The notes: a model not told the origin generated them from the sequence alone. A DNA stretch of 64,000 nt from Bacteroidota bacterium (GCA_027491085.1 JAIXWW010000011.1:369151-433150), one strand, 5' to 3'. Positions 7,685 through 16,923 are shown, counted from the first letter of the stretch. Made by a program: numbers and translations.

Positions 7685-8859
7685 TGGAAATGAAAAATAG
7701 AATGGTCAAATATAATATTAGCATTTGTTTTATAGTGCTTTTGCTTTTAAATTCTGAAATAAACGCACAAATAATATTAGGTTCGGCTAGGCTCAACAAC
7801 TATTTACCATTGCTAAAAAATAAAAAAGTGGGCTTGGTGGTAAACCAAAGCAGTTTAATAGGGCAAACACACCTTATTGATACATTACTGAGCCTAAAAG
7901 TAAATATTACTACGCTTTATTCACCAGAACATGGATTACGTGGAAATTACTCAGCAGGAGAAAAAATTAAGAGTGGTGTGGATGAAAAAACAGGCTTACC
8001 CATTGTTTCGCTTTATGGAAACAATAAAAAACCGACTGCTGCGCAGCTAAAAAACATAGACATCATAGTATTTGATTTGCAAGATGTAGGCGCACGATTT
8101 TATACCTATATCAGTACTTTGCATTACGTAATGGAAGCTTTGGCCGAAAACAAAAAAACTTTAATAGTTTTAGATAGACCAAACCCAAATGGCGATATAA
8201 TTGATGGACCATTGTTAGATACCAACTTTAAATCGTTTGTAGGTATGCATCCAATACCAGTTTTACATGGGATGACCATGGGCGAATATGCGCAAATGAT
8301 TAACGGACAAGGTTGGTTAAAAAACAAAGTAAAATGTATCTTAAAAGTTATCAGTATGAGCAATTATACGCATAAAAGTAAGTACATGCCTCCTGTATTT
8401 CCATCGCCCAATTTAAGGACATATAATGCCATTAGGCTTTACGCAAGTTTGTGTTTTTTTGAAGGAACCAATATTAGTTTAGGCCGCGGAACTGATAAAC
8501 CTTTTGAATGTATAGGTTTACCCAATAGCACTATTGGCACTTATGAGTTTACTCCAAAATCTATTCCTGGAGTGGCCGATAATCCTCCGCAAAAAGATAA
8601 GTTATGTAAAGGTTTTTTACTAACCAATGAAGCCGAAAATATTAGTAAACTTAATTTAAAATGGTTAATTGATTTTTACAATGCTAGCAACGATACAGCA
8701 CATTTCTTTATTCCTTTTTTTGATAAACTTGCAGGAAATAGTGAACTGAGAACCCAAATAATAAAAGGACTTTCGGCTACTGAAATTGAAAAGAGTTGGC
8801 AACCAAACTTAGTTAAGTTTAAAGCCATTCGTAAAAAATATATTTTATACAAAGACTAA
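7684..8859 (+). CDS. namZ: Exo-beta-N-acetylmuramidase NamZ family (DUF1343)
   Basis: A 391-residue DUF1343 protein with an N-terminal signal peptide ending about NSEINAQ. Family blocks seen: KKVGLVVNQSSL, YSPEHGLRGNYSAGEKI, FDLQDVGARFYTYIST, VLDRPNPNGD, and FEGTNISLGRGTDKPFE near residues 255-275. Characterised members (Tannerella NamZ, Bacillus YbbC) release MurNAc from the non-reducing end of peptidoglycan fragments, so a role in wall recycling or scavenging is likely. ATG at 7684 is the first start; those at 7690 (MKNRM) and 7702 are alternatives and would avoid touching the divergent permease start. It is followed after 12 nt by a family-9 glycosyltransferase. Confidence 0.9.
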   Translation: MEMKNRMVKYNISICFIVLLLLNSEINAQIILGSARLNNYLPLLKNKKVGLVVNQSSLIGQTHLIDTLLSLKVNITTLYSPEHGLRGNYSAGEKIKSGVDEKTGLPIVSLYGNNKKPTAAQLKNIDIIVFDLQDVGARFYTYISTLHYVMEALAENKKTLIVLDRPNPNGDIIDGPLLDTNFKSFVGMHPIPVLHGMTMGEYAQMINGQGWLKNKVKCILKVISMSNYTHKSKYMPPVFPSPNLRTYNAIRLYASLCFFEGTNISLGRGTDKPFECIGLPNSTIGTYEFTPKSIPGVADNPPQKDKLCKGFLLTNEAENISKLNLKWLIDFYNASNDTAHFFIPFFDKLAGNSELRTQIIKGLSATEIEKSWQPNLVKFKAIRKKYILYKD

Positions 8860-8871
8860 AATTATTGCCAA

Positions 8872-9843
8872 ATGAAAATATTAATTATCCGCTTTAGTTC
8901 CATTGGCGATATAGTGCTTACCACTCCAGTAATTAGGTGTTTAAAACAACAATTGAATGCTGAAATACATTATTTAACCAAGCCTAATTTTGCTAGCATA
9001 TTAAACACCAATCCATACATTGATAAACTGCATGTGCTAGATAAAAGTTTAATTGCTAAAGCCAAGGAATTGCAATCTGAAAAATATGATTATGTAATTG
9101 ACTTACACAATAATTTAAGAACGCTTATTTTTAAAGCTACGCTGGGTGTAACTGCTTATGCCTTCCCAAAATTAAACTTTGAAAAATGGCTTTTGGTTAA
9201 TTTTAAAATAAATAAAATGCCTAATATTCATATCGTAGAAAGGTATTTTAAACCTGCGGAATTACTAGGCATAGCCAATGATGATAAAGGATTAGATTAT
9301 TTTTTACCAACTAATTTTAACTTTGAATATCCTATTGATTTAAATAAACCTTACTTAGCATGGGCCATTGGTGCACAACATTTTACCAAACGTTTTCCTA
9401 TTCATAAAATTATAAGTATTTGCAATAAACTGAACATGCCTATTTATTTATTAGGCGGAAAAGAAGATGAAGAAAATGGAAACCATATAGCCAAACAAAC
9501 ACATAACCAAGTGGTAAATTTATGTGGTAAATTAAGTTTGCATCAATCGGCTTATATGGTAAAAAATTGTAGCCTTTTAATCACCAACGATACAGGCTTA
9601 ATGCATATTGGCGCAGCTTATCAAAAACGCATTATTTCGCTTTGGGGTAACACCACTCCCCTACTTGGCATGAACCCTTATTATGGAAATTATGAAGTAA
9701 AACAAGCCTTGTTTGAAAACAATAATTTATCATGCAGACCATGCAGCAAAATTGGGCATCACAGTTGCCCTAAAAAACATTTTAAATGCATGGAAGATTT
9801 AGACATACAATCAATAGAAAAAAGAATAGCTGAGCTAATTTAG
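8872..9843 (+). CDS. Glycosyltransferase family 9 (heptosyltransferase-like)
   Basis: A 323-residue GT-B enzyme. The N-terminus MKILIIRFSSIGDIVLTTPV is the GT9 signature, followed by a Rossmann half. The C half has the donor-binding region LLGGKEDEENG (about 198-208), CGKLSLHQSAYMVKNC, the ITNDTGLMHIGAA motif (about 237-250), and SLWGNTTPLLGMNP. GT9 enzymes such as WaaC/WaaF add ADP-heptose to the LPS inner core. It lies 12 nt after namZ and is probably co-transcribed with it. The Cys-rich C-terminal segment (CRPCSKIGHHSCPKKHFKC) is common in the family. The precise sugar is unknown. Confidence 0.9.
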   Translation: MKILIIRFSSIGDIVLTTPVIRCLKQQLNAEIHYLTKPNFASILNTNPYIDKLHVLDKSLIAKAKELQSEKYDYVIDLHNNLRTLIFKATLGVTAYAFPKLNFEKWLLVNFKINKMPNIHIVERYFKPAELLGIANDDKGLDYFLPTNFNFEYPIDLNKPYLAWAIGAQHFTKRFPIHKIISICNKLNMPIYLLGGKEDEENGNHIAKQTHNQVVNLCGKLSLHQSAYMVKNCSLLITNDTGLMHIGAAYQKRIISLWGNTTPLLGMNPYYGNYEVKQALFENNNLSCRPCSKIGHHSCPKKHFKCMEDLDIQSIEKRIAELI

Positions 9844-9880
9844 ATAACTAGTATGCTAGGTATATTTTAATACTTAAAAG

Positions 9881-10062
9881 TATTATGGTTATAAATGGTA
9901 CTCACTTTTTGGGTAACTACATTTAATGTAAAGTTATTATTTTACTAAATGGAATTTTACATCAATGCTGGAGGTATTATTTATTTCAATAGGTTCTCCA
10001 ATAATTTTTTGATTAGCATTGACATTATCAGTTTTTGAAACAATGGTTAATGGAAAACCATT
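9881..10062 (-). pseudogene. Decayed copy of the 3' end of the CAP-domain lipoprotein gene
   Basis: The segment aligns with the last 180 bases or so of the gene at 10755-11726, including an exact 33-nt match (10023-10055 against 10904-10936). Minus-strand translation gives FPLTIVSKTDNVNANQ and then SSIDVKFHLV, matching IPLTIVSKTDNGYADQ and TTDVKYHVV of the intact protein, but stops follow at once and NNFTLNV continues in another frame. It lies 0.87 kb downstream of the intact copy on the same strand, with the acyl-carrier-like gene between them. The rest of the gap 9844-10271 shows no gene; similarity beyond 10062 is too weak to claim. Confidence 0.8.
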
Positions 10063-10271
10063 CTTCATATTACAAATTGACGAACTTGCCATATTCCTTC
10101 AATAAAAGGAGCACCTAAATCGTTAGCAAAAATTGAATTAAAACTCAGCAGCAGAGAGTTAAGAATCGCTTAGCAGTAATTTAAAAATTACTAAATAGTA
10201 CAAAACATTTGTTAAAATGGTTCTTAATTTTATATTTACAACTCACATTTAACAATTTAAACCCTAAAAAA

Positions 10272-10499
10272 ATGGCAGATTTTTTAGCAAAAGTAAAAAT
10301 TATTATGATGGACAAATCATCGGCACCAAGCGATAATATTACACTTGGCCCTGATTTAAGTTACGATGCAAGCAATGCACAAGTAGCTGTTGACGCCATT
10401 AATTCTGAATTTGGTACCACAATTACTGTAGATCAAGTATTAAGCTTTAATACCATTGGTGAAGTTGGCAAATACGTGGAAAGTATTGTGCATCCCTAA
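10272..10499 (+). CDS. Acyl-carrier-protein-like small protein, attachment motif non-canonical
   Basis: From ATG 10272 the product is 75 residues (MADFLAKVKIIMMDKSS...). Its helical pattern, the INSEFGTTITVDQVLSFNTIGEVGKYVES stretch and its length fit the acyl carrier fold: compare ALEEEFGIEI and TVGDAVDYI in ordinary ACPs. However, where ACPs have DSL with the 4'-phosphopantetheine Ser, this reads DASNAQ, so the Ser is shifted by one position or is not equivalent. It may be a degenerate or specialised carrier, or a fold mimic. An upstream ATG at 10209 adds 21 residues not typical of the family. The gene stands alone, with a strong terminator 25 nt after its stop, between the two copies of the CAP gene 3' end. 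Confidence 0.6.
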   Translation: MADFLAKVKIIMMDKSSAPSDNITLGPDLSYDASNAQVAVDAINSEFGTTITVDQVLSFNTIGEVGKYVESIVHP

Positions 10500-10524
10500 A
10501 TCTAATTATTAGCAAATATAAAAA

Positions 10525-10555
10525 AGCCCGATTTGAATTCAAATCGGGCTTTTTT
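10525..10555 (+). terminator. Intrinsic terminator of the acyl-carrier-like gene
   Basis: AGCCCGATTTGAA pairs perfectly with TTCAAATCGGGCT (10525-10550), followed by T6. An A-run on the other side would let it work in both directions. Confidence 0.9.
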
Positions 10556-10704
10556 ATGTTTAGGCACCTATGTTATTTGTAATATTGAGTAGCCATACTT
10601 TCAAAAAGGCATTCAATATATTTATTGGTTACCACATAGTACTTTAAGCATTTTGAAATTAAACCTATATATTCCAAATGTGACCTAGAATACCCTACAA
10701 AAAA

Positions 10705-10737
10705 AATAGCCGAGCTGTTCTAAACAACTCGGCTATT
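10705..10737 (-). terminator. Intrinsic terminator of the CAP-domain gene
   Basis: AATAGCCGAG (10705-10714) pairs with CTCGGCTATT (10728-10737). On the minus strand the stem is followed by a run of T. It lies 18 nt past the stop of the CAP-domain gene. Nothing else is seen between 10556 and 10704. Confidence 0.8.
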
Positions 10738-10754
10738 CAAATTTATTGATTTTA

Positions 10755-11726
10755 TTATGGATTAATAATATTTACATCATATTCATACTTTTTAGCAACT
10801 CCATTTAACGTAAAGTTATCAACTACAACATGGTATTTTACGTCAGTGGTAGAGGTTGTATTTATTCCTACAGGTTCCCAAACAATTGTTTGATCAGCAT
10901 ATCCATTATCAGTTTTTGAAACAATGGTTAATGGAATATCTCCACCTTGCGAATCAGTCATTTTTACTGTAGCAGCCGACAAATCAACTCCTGAAAAAAA
11001 CGAATTAGGGTTGGTAACCGCTAAAGACCAACGATCAAATACCAAACTTTGAGGTATATAAGCAGGTGGATAAGCAATGTATGCAGGTGAATTAGCAGGT
11101 AATGGATCGGAGGTGTGTTCTATACAATGCAATACAGATGAACCCGGTGTACAACCTATACCATATTCTTTTGCTCTCGAAAATAAAATCCATCTTCTAT
11201 GACCTACAGTATTATTACTAGCACCATCATCTTCAATCCAACCTGTAATGGTACGAGAAGAATGATAACTTGGTGAACCAAGTGCAATATTACTTATTCC
11301 AGCAGTAGTGTATCCTTCTTGAGAAAAACACTTCCAAGTATTTGGCGGAAAATGACTTAATGAATTATTAGCGTACATCATCAGTGCCGCTTTTTGGCAA
11401 CCATTGAACCAACTTTCATTCCAAACCATATTAGAAGGTAATCCGCAAATTTTTCTGAAATAATTCAAACGAACCAATGATCTATCCAAAGCTACTTTTG
11501 AAATAGTCCCTTCATTACAATTTGAACTGTTACCTGTCCAAGCTAATTCGGCATCAGTTACTGCAGTAGTCAAATACATTTCTTTGTAATCTTTTACAGC
11601 TTGTTCTCTTCCTGTTAAATTTGTTGGTTGTTGTGAAGTTGTATTACTCGTTTCTTCTTTTGAACAGCCAAAAGTTATTAGTACTGTTCCTACTAAAACT
11701 ATGGCCAATTTACTTATTCTATTCAT
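10755..11726 (-). CDS. CAP (SCP/PR-1) domain lipoprotein
   Basis: A 323-residue protein with a lipoprotein signal (MNRISKLAIVLVGTVLITFGC; lipobox Cys at 21), a Ser/Thr-rich linker, then a CAP domain. This shows LVRLNYFRKICGLP (about 88-101), SWFNGCQKAALMM, LSHFPPNTWKCF, SSRTITGWIEDDGASNN and GHRRWILFSRAKEYGIGC. The His of LSHFPP and the His of VGHRRW are the usual CAP cavity residues. A C-terminal beta-rich part (about 235-323) follows. Bacterial CAP proteins are secreted, with mostly unknown roles. A decayed copy of its 3' end lies at 9881-10062. A terminator follows at 10705-10737. exbD lies 34 nt upstream on the same strand. Confidence 0.88.
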   Translation of the reverse strand: MNRISKLAIVLVGTVLITFGCSKEETSNTTSQQPTNLTGREQAVKDYKEMYLTTAVTDAELAWTGNSSNCNEGTISKVALDRSLVRLNYFRKICGLPSNMVWNESWFNGCQKAALMMYANNSLSHFPPNTWKCFSQEGYTTAGISNIALGSPSYHSSRTITGWIEDDGASNNTVGHRRWILFSRAKEYGIGCTPGSSVLHCIEHTSDPLPANSPAYIAYPPAYIPQSLVFDRWSLAVTNPNSFFSGVDLSAATVKMTDSQGGDIPLTIVSKTDNGYADQTIVWEPVGINTTSTTDVKYHVVVDNFTLNGVAKKYEYDVNIINP

Positions 11727-11760
11727 TTATTATTAAAAAATTATTTTGCAATTATAGCCA

Positions 11761-12159
11761 TTATTTGCCTACTTGAGTAGCCATTACTATTCGTATTTTT
11801 AAACGTGTTCCTATTGATAGGATATCAACCAATTCTTGAATATTTAATTTAGCATCCATACGCAAAACTACAGTTGGATCTTCAACTCCGGTAGTTTTTT
11901 CTTTTAACACTTGCTCCAAATTAGTGGCATCTATTAACTCTCTGTCGAAATAGTATTCTTTATTTTCTTTTACTGTTAAAGAAAACTGTTTCTTGTTTAA
12001 AGTTTGACTTTTTTCGGCCTTTGGCAATAATACTTTAATTACATTGGGGTTAGCAATAGTTGAAATAATTAAAAAGAAAAGCAATAGGAAAAACATAATA
12101 TCGTTGAGCGAAGAAGTAGCTACTTCAGCCTCAAACTGCTTTTTTTTGCGTAATTTCAT
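11761..12159 (-). CDS. exbD: ExbD/TolR-type biopolymer transport protein
   Basis: 132 residues: a short cytoplasmic basic N-terminus (MKLRKKKQFEAEVATSSLNDIMFFLLLFF), one membrane helix (about 20-40) beginning with the conserved Asp of LNDIMFF, and a periplasmic TolR/ExbD fold ending in VLRMDAKLNIQELVDILSIGTRLKIRIVMAT. ExbD with ExbB forms the proton-driven stator that energises TonB or a Tol-like system. It follows exbB by 18 nt in a minus-strand operon. No tonB or tolB is in the window, so the partner is unknown. Confidence 0.92.
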   Translation of the reverse strand: MKLRKKKQFEAEVATSSLNDIMFFLLLFFLIISTIANPNVIKVLLPKAEKSQTLNKKQFSLTVKENKEYYFDRELIDATNLEQVLKEKTTGVEDPTVVLRMDAKLNIQELVDILSIGTRLKIRIVMATQVGK

Positions 12160-12177
12160 TGTTTGATTTGGTTAAAA

Positions 12178-12804
12178 CTAGCTATCTAAAATATCAATAA
12201 AATCAACAGCTGTGCGCTCTAATTTAGCATTAAACTTATCAATCATGCTATTTAAAAAATGGTACCCTGTGTATGCTACTACACCTACTATTAAACCCGA
12301 ACCTGATGTAATCATTTTTTCGTACAAACCACCCGCAATTAAACCAATACTGATATTATCGCTCACCGAGATATTGTAGAAAATTTTGATAATACCCGAA
12401 ATAGTTCCAATAAAACCGAGCATTGGAGCTACACCAGCTATAATTCCTAACCAATTGATATTTTTTTCCAAAACACCTGTTTCAATACTAGCCATACTTT
12501 CGATACTGCTTTCAATATCTTTAATAGGTTTACCAATTCGCATAACCCCTTTTTCTATGATTCGACTAATGGGTGAATTTATACGTTGGCAAAAAGCTCG
12601 TGCTGCTTTTAAATCGCCTTTGGCCAACAAATCTTTCAAATTATTTAAAAAGTTAGCTTCTAATTTCGAGGCATTTCGTATGTAAACAACTCGCTCAATA
12701 ATTATATAAATAGTTATTACAGACAGTAAGCCAATAGGAATCATTACTGCTCCACCTTTAAAAATTAATTCTAAAAAGTTCAAACCTTCTTGTGTATTTT
12801 CCAT
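12178..12804 (-). CDS. exbB: ExbB/TolQ/MotA-type proton channel protein
   Basis: 208 residues with three membrane helices (about 14-36, 116-140, 158-180) and the MotA/TolQ/ExbB domain. Conserved segments include LGIIAGVAPMLGFIGTISGII and AGGLYEKMITSGSGLIVGVVAY, with the channel-lining Thr/Ser residues expected in TM2 and TM3. It supplies the proton path for the ExbD/TonB-type motor. First gene of the exbB-exbD pair. The 356 bases between it and secDF hold the secDF promoter and no gene. Confidence 0.92.
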   Translation of the reverse strand: MENTQEGLNFLELIFKGGAVMIPIGLLSVITIYIIIERVVYIRNASKLEANFLNNLKDLLAKGDLKAARAFCQRINSPISRIIEKGVMRIGKPIKDIESSIESMASIETGVLEKNINWLGIIAGVAPMLGFIGTISGIIKIFYNISVSDNISIGLIAGGLYEKMITSGSGLIVGVVAYTGYHFLNSMIDKFNAKLERTAVDFIDILDS

Positions 12805-13028
12805 TACTAAAACAATTTTATTATTTAATGAAACGAAAGTAATTGGTGTTATGTCTAAAGCATTCTAGCATTTATAAACACTATGTATAAATTTCTGCTC
12901 CTAATTCTAATAAACTGTTCAATGCAAATCTTAATTTTATCAAAAAATAAACGTTACAATTAACTTATTTGATTAACAATAGGTTACACAAAAACCATAA
13001 ACATTTAATAATCAGCAATTTTAAAATC

Positions 13029-13059
13029 TTTGCATTTAAGTACTCAAAACATATATTTG
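13029..13059 (+). promoter_or_regulatory. Bacteroidota-type promoter of secDF
   Basis: TTTG (13029-13032), 19-nt spacer, TATATTTG (13052-13059), running into CGCTCC. This gives a leader of about 95 nt before the secDF start. Confidence 0.75.
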
Positions 13060-13160
13060 CGCTCCTTTGTTATTTTAGCGTTATGCTAAATAGTCAAAGG
13101 ATAAATTTGAACAAACAAATTTTAAAATATTGAAAACTAAATAGAATACATAAATACAAA

Positions 13161-16106
13161 ATGAAAATTAAAGGAGCAGTTAAGTTTTTTACCATTGCCT
13201 TAGTGATAGTGTCGTTATTTCAGCTATCATTTTCGTTGGTAACTTACCGAGTAGAGCAAAAAGCAAAATCATTTGCTAATGGTGATTTAGAAAAAGAAAG
13301 AGCGTTCATTGATTCAATTGGTCGCGAAGTAGTGTTTAACATAGGTATAAAAAAATATACTTATTTACAGTGCAAAGCCCATGAATTAAACCTTGGATTA
13401 GATTTACAAGGTGGAATGAATGTTACTTTAGAGTTAAGTCAAGATGAGTTATTAAGAGGATTATCGAATAATAACACTGATGCGAACTTTAACAAAGCAG
13501 TGGCAATGGCAGCAGAAGCTCACAAAACTAGTCAAAAAGATTTTGTTGAATTATTTGGTGATGCTTACAAACAAGTTGACCCAAATGGTATGTTAGCTGC
13601 TATTTTTGCTAATTCAAGCAATAAAGAAAGAATCAAATTAACATCTAGTAATGCAGAAGTATTGCAATACTTAAAAGTAGAAACTGATTTAGCTATTGAG
13701 CGTTCATTTAAAGTATTACGTACTCGTATTGATAAATTTGGTGTAACACAACCTAATATCCAAAAATTAGAAGGAACAGGTAGAATAATTATTGAATTAC
13801 CTGGTGTTGATAATCCTGCTCGTGTTCGTAAATTATTACAAGGAACAGCTAAATTAGAATTCTTTCAAACGTATGACAATCCTGTTGCTTATGGTTTTTT
13901 AAGCCAAGCTAATGATTTATTGAAAAAATTAAAAACTACTAGCACTACTGCAGATACTGCTGCAGCAGATACAACTACTGCAAAAAATGCATTAGCTGAT
14001 ATTGGTGGTGCTAAAGCAAAAACTGATAGCACTGCAAAAGCAAAAAAAGATACTACCGATAAAAATAAAATGACTGCTGAGCAGTTCCAAAAAGAAAATC
14101 CATTATTGGCTTTAATTATGCCAGTAGCAGACGAAAAAGGTCAATTATCACCTAGTGGTTCTTGGTGTGGAACAGCAGCAATTAGAGACACTGCTAAAAT
14201 TAATGCCATGTTAGCTCGTCCTGAAGTTCGTGCTATTATTCCTTCTGATGCAAAATTTGCTTGGGAGTATAAAGGAATTGGAGAAAATGGTGGAGCTGTT
14301 CGTTTGCATGCTTTAAAAGCTGAACGTAATGGTGATGCTGCTATGAGTGGTGAGAGAGTTATTCAAGCTAACCGTGATATTTCGCAAGTTACAGGCCAAG
14401 TAGAAGTAAACATGGCAATGGACGGTCAAGGAACAACTGAATGGAAAAACTTAACCAAACAAAATGTTGGTCATTCAATAGCTATTGTGTTAGATAATTT
14501 AGTTTATTCATCGCCTAACGTACAAAACGAAATTCCTAACGGACGCTCTGTAATTAACGGTGGTTTTACTGACGAAGAAGCACTGGATTTATCAAACGTA
14601 TTGAAAAGTGGTAAATTACCTGCTACTACTCGTATAGTAGAAGAAGCAGTAGTAGGACCAACTTTAGGAGCTGAAGCTATTAGCCAAGGTTTATGGAGTA
14701 TGATAGTTGCTACTATTATCATTTTAATTTTCATGGTATTGTACTACAATAACTCAGGTTATATTGCTGATTTTGCAGTATTATTAAACGTATTCTTTAT
14801 TATAGGTGTTTTGGCATCAATGGGGGCAGCATTAACCTTACCTGGTATTGCTGGTATAGTATTAACAATTGGTATGGCCGTGGATGCAAACGTGTTAATT
14901 AACGAACGTGTTAAAGATGAATTACAAAATGCACGTAGCTTAAAAAATGCAATTGCTGATGGTTACCAACATGCTAGTTCTTCTATTATTGACTCTAACT
15001 TAACCACTTTATTAGCAGGATTTGTAATGTATATTTTTGGTACAGGTCCAGTTCAAGGTTTTGCTATCACTTTAATTATTGGTATTTTATCATCAATGTT
15101 TACTGCAGTATTATTTACACGTGTAGTTACTGAATGGTGGATGGATAAAGGCCATGAAGTAAAATATGCTACTGCCAAAACAATGAATGCATTTAAAAAC
15201 TTCCATTATGATTGGGTAGGAAACCGTAAAAAATTCTACATGTTCTCAGGAGCTATTATTATTTGTGGTTTCATTTCTATGTTTACTAAAGGATTTACTT
15301 TAGGCGTAGATTTTAAAGGTGGTTATACTTATGTTGTTCAATTAAGCAAACCAATTGAATCAACTGATGTACGCCATTCTTTAGAAACGGTATTAGGAAG
15401 TGCACCTGAGGTTAAAAAATTTGGTACCAATAACAAGGTTAAAATTACCACCACTTACCGTATTGACGATATTACGCCAACAGTTGCTGATGAAGTTTTA
15501 GCTAAAGTAACCGAAGGTTTAAATAAAATTGATGATAAAAACGTAATTTTAAGTTCGGCCAAAGTAGGACCAACCATTGCAAATGATGTTAAAACAGGTT
15601 CATTCTGGGCTGTAATCATTTCATTAGTTGGTATTGGTTTATACATTTTAGTTCGTTTCCGTAAATGGCAATATACTTTAGGTGCTATTATTGCATTAAC
15701 GCATGACGTATTGATGATGTTAAGTTTCTACTCAATATTTGATGGTATTTTACCATTTGCTATGGAAGTAGATCAAACGTTTATAGCGGCAATTTTAACC
15801 ATTATAGGTTTCTCTATTAACGATACTGTGGTAGTATTTGACCGTATTCGTGAATTCTTAAACATTCACAAACGTGAAGAAGACACTGCTTCAATTATCA
15901 ATAATGCCTTGAACAATACTTTAAATAGAACCATCATTACTTCATTAACAGTATTTATGGTAACTTTAGTGTTATTCATTTTTGGTGGTGAAGTAATCAG
16001 AGGATTTACATTCTCATTATTAGTAGGTATCGTATTTGGTACTTATTCTTCATTAGCAATTGCAACTCCAATTGTAGTTGACTTTGATAGAAAAGCAAAA
16101 AAATAA
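13161..16106 (+). CDS. secDF: Fused protein translocase subunit SecDF
   Basis: 981 residues containing SecD followed by SecF, the fused form usual in Bacteroidota. SecD part: TM1, the D1 motif LGLDLQGGMNVTLELS (about 75-90), the P1 periplasmic domain, then five helices with GIAGIVLTIGMAVDANVLINERV. SecF part (from about 680): TM1, GVDFKGGYTYVVQL, a periplasmic domain, and IGFSINDTVVVFDRIRE with the Asp/Arg proton-relay residues. It uses the proton gradient to pull secreted proteins through SecYEG. Residues about 255-315 are a low-complexity Ala/Thr/Asp/Lys stretch inside P1. It is monocistronic, with its own promoter and a terminator 18 nt after the stop. Confidence 0.97.
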   Translation: MKIKGAVKFFTIALVIVSLFQLSFSLVTYRVEQKAKSFANGDLEKERAFIDSIGREVVFNIGIKKYTYLQCKAHELNLGLDLQGGMNVTLELSQDELLRGLSNNNTDANFNKAVAMAAEAHKTSQKDFVELFGDAYKQVDPNGMLAAIFANSSNKERIKLTSSNAEVLQYLKVETDLAIERSFKVLRTRIDKFGVTQPNIQKLEGTGRIIIELPGVDNPARVRKLLQGTAKLEFFQTYDNPVAYGFLSQANDLLKKLKTTSTTADTAAADTTTAKNALADIGGAKAKTDSTAKAKKDTTDKNKMTAEQFQKENPLLALIMPVADEKGQLSPSGSWCGTAAIRDTAKINAMLARPEVRAIIPSDAKFAWEYKGIGENGGAVRLHALKAERNGDAAMSGERVIQANRDISQVTGQVEVNMAMDGQGTTEWKNLTKQNVGHSIAIVLDNLVYSSPNVQNEIPNGRSVINGGFTDEEALDLSNVLKSGKLPATTRIVEEAVVGPTLGAEAISQGLWSMIVATIIILIFMVLYYNNSGYIADFAVLLNVFFIIGVLASMGAALTLPGIAGIVLTIGMAVDANVLINERVKDELQNARSLKNAIADGYQHASSSIIDSNLTTLLAGFVMYIFGTGPVQGFAITLIIGILSSMFTAVLFTRVVTEWWMDKGHEVKYATAKTMNAFKNFHYDWVGNRKKFYMFSGAIIICGFISMFTKGFTLGVDFKGGYTYVVQLSKPIESTDVRHSLETVLGSAPEVKKFGTNNKVKITTTYRIDDITPTVADEVLAKVTEGLNKIDDKNVILSSAKVGPTIANDVKTGSFWAVIISLVGIGLYILVRFRKWQYTLGAIIALTHDVLMMLSFYSIFDGILPFAMEVDQTFIAAILTIIGFSINDTVVVFDRIREFLNIHKREEDTASIINNALNNTLNRTIITSLTVFMVTLVLFIFGGEVIRGFTFSLLVGIVFGTYSSLAIATPIVVDFDRKAKK

Positions 16107-16124
16107 ACTATTATAAATAATTAA

Positions 16125-16159
16125 AAGCCCGTTACAATAATTTGTAACGGGCTTTTTTT
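16125..16159 (+). terminator. Intrinsic terminator of secDF
   Basis: AAGCCCGTTACA (16125-16136) pairs with TGTAACGGGCTT (16143-16154), followed by a T run. Confidence 0.9.
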
Positions 16160-16289
16160 ATGAACAACATTTTTTAGTTGATCCTAATTGTACAAATAAT
16201 AATACACTACTATTTTATAATGTTAACAACAGTATTAGACAAATCCATGACAATGAATATATTTGATTTTCAATCTTAAAAATAAAACA

Positions 16290-16904
16290 ATGAAAAAAAC
16301 AATTTTAAAAATGATTGCTGTAGCAGGGATTGTTACAGGGTCGGTATTTACTAGTAATGCACAAATTGCAATTGGTTTAACTGGTGGATTTGGCTCTCCA
16401 ATGGGAGATATGTCTAACAAGGACAAGGGAAGTTTAGGTTCAGGTTTTGGCGGAGGATTAACTGGTCGTTATTTCTTAAATGATAATATGGCGGTAGGTG
16501 TTAACTTAAGTTATTTTTCATTTACAGTTAATGATGTTCCATCTGGGGTTACAGCATCATACAGCAATTTACCAATTACTGCTGCATTCGATTATTACTT
16601 TATGGACGAAGGCTTCAAACCATATGCGGGTTTAGAAGCAGGTTTTATTAATGCTTCATATAAAGTTTCTAGCGGAGGTAACGAAATTAGCTATTCTAAA
16701 GGAGGGCTTTTAGTGGCTCCTGTTGTAGGTTTCGCATATGGTATTAATGATAATATTGACTTAATGCTAAATGCCAAATATATGTTTGGAATGACGTCTG
16801 GAAAACAAGATGTTACTGTTTCAGGAGTTACAGGAAGTGTTGACACTTATGACGCCACATTTTTAAATATTAACTTAGGCGTTTCTTATAAATTAGGGAA
16901 CTAA
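16290..16904 (+). CDS. Outer-membrane beta-barrel protein (OmpX/OMP_b-brl type)
   Basis: From ATG 16290 the product has 204 residues: a clear signal peptide (MKKTILKMIAVAGIVTGSVFTSNAQ), then a small barrel with alternating aromatic/polar strands (GRYFLNDNMAVGVNLSYFSF, AFDYYFMDEGFKPYAGLEAG) and the terminal strand LNINLGVSYKLGN. An upstream ATG at 16263 would add nine residues before the signal peptide and is unlikely. Function is unknown beyond an outer-membrane location. It is monocistronic, between the secDF terminator and its own terminator. Confidence 0.85.
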   Translation: MKKTILKMIAVAGIVTGSVFTSNAQIAIGLTGGFGSPMGDMSNKDKGSLGSGFGGGLTGRYFLNDNMAVGVNLSYFSFTVNDVPSGVTASYSNLPITAAFDYYFMDEGFKPYAGLEAGFINASYKVSSGGNEISYSKGGLLVAPVVGFAYGINDNIDLMLNAKYMFGMTSGKQDVTVSGVTGSVDTYDATFLNINLGVSYKLGN

Positions 16905-16923
16905 TTAGTTTGATAACTAAAAA

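Noticed and set aside
4881..9843. Full LPS or capsule gene cluster
   Set aside because: Only three glycosyltransferases are present, split over two operons, without polymerase, flippase or sugar-nucleotide genes.
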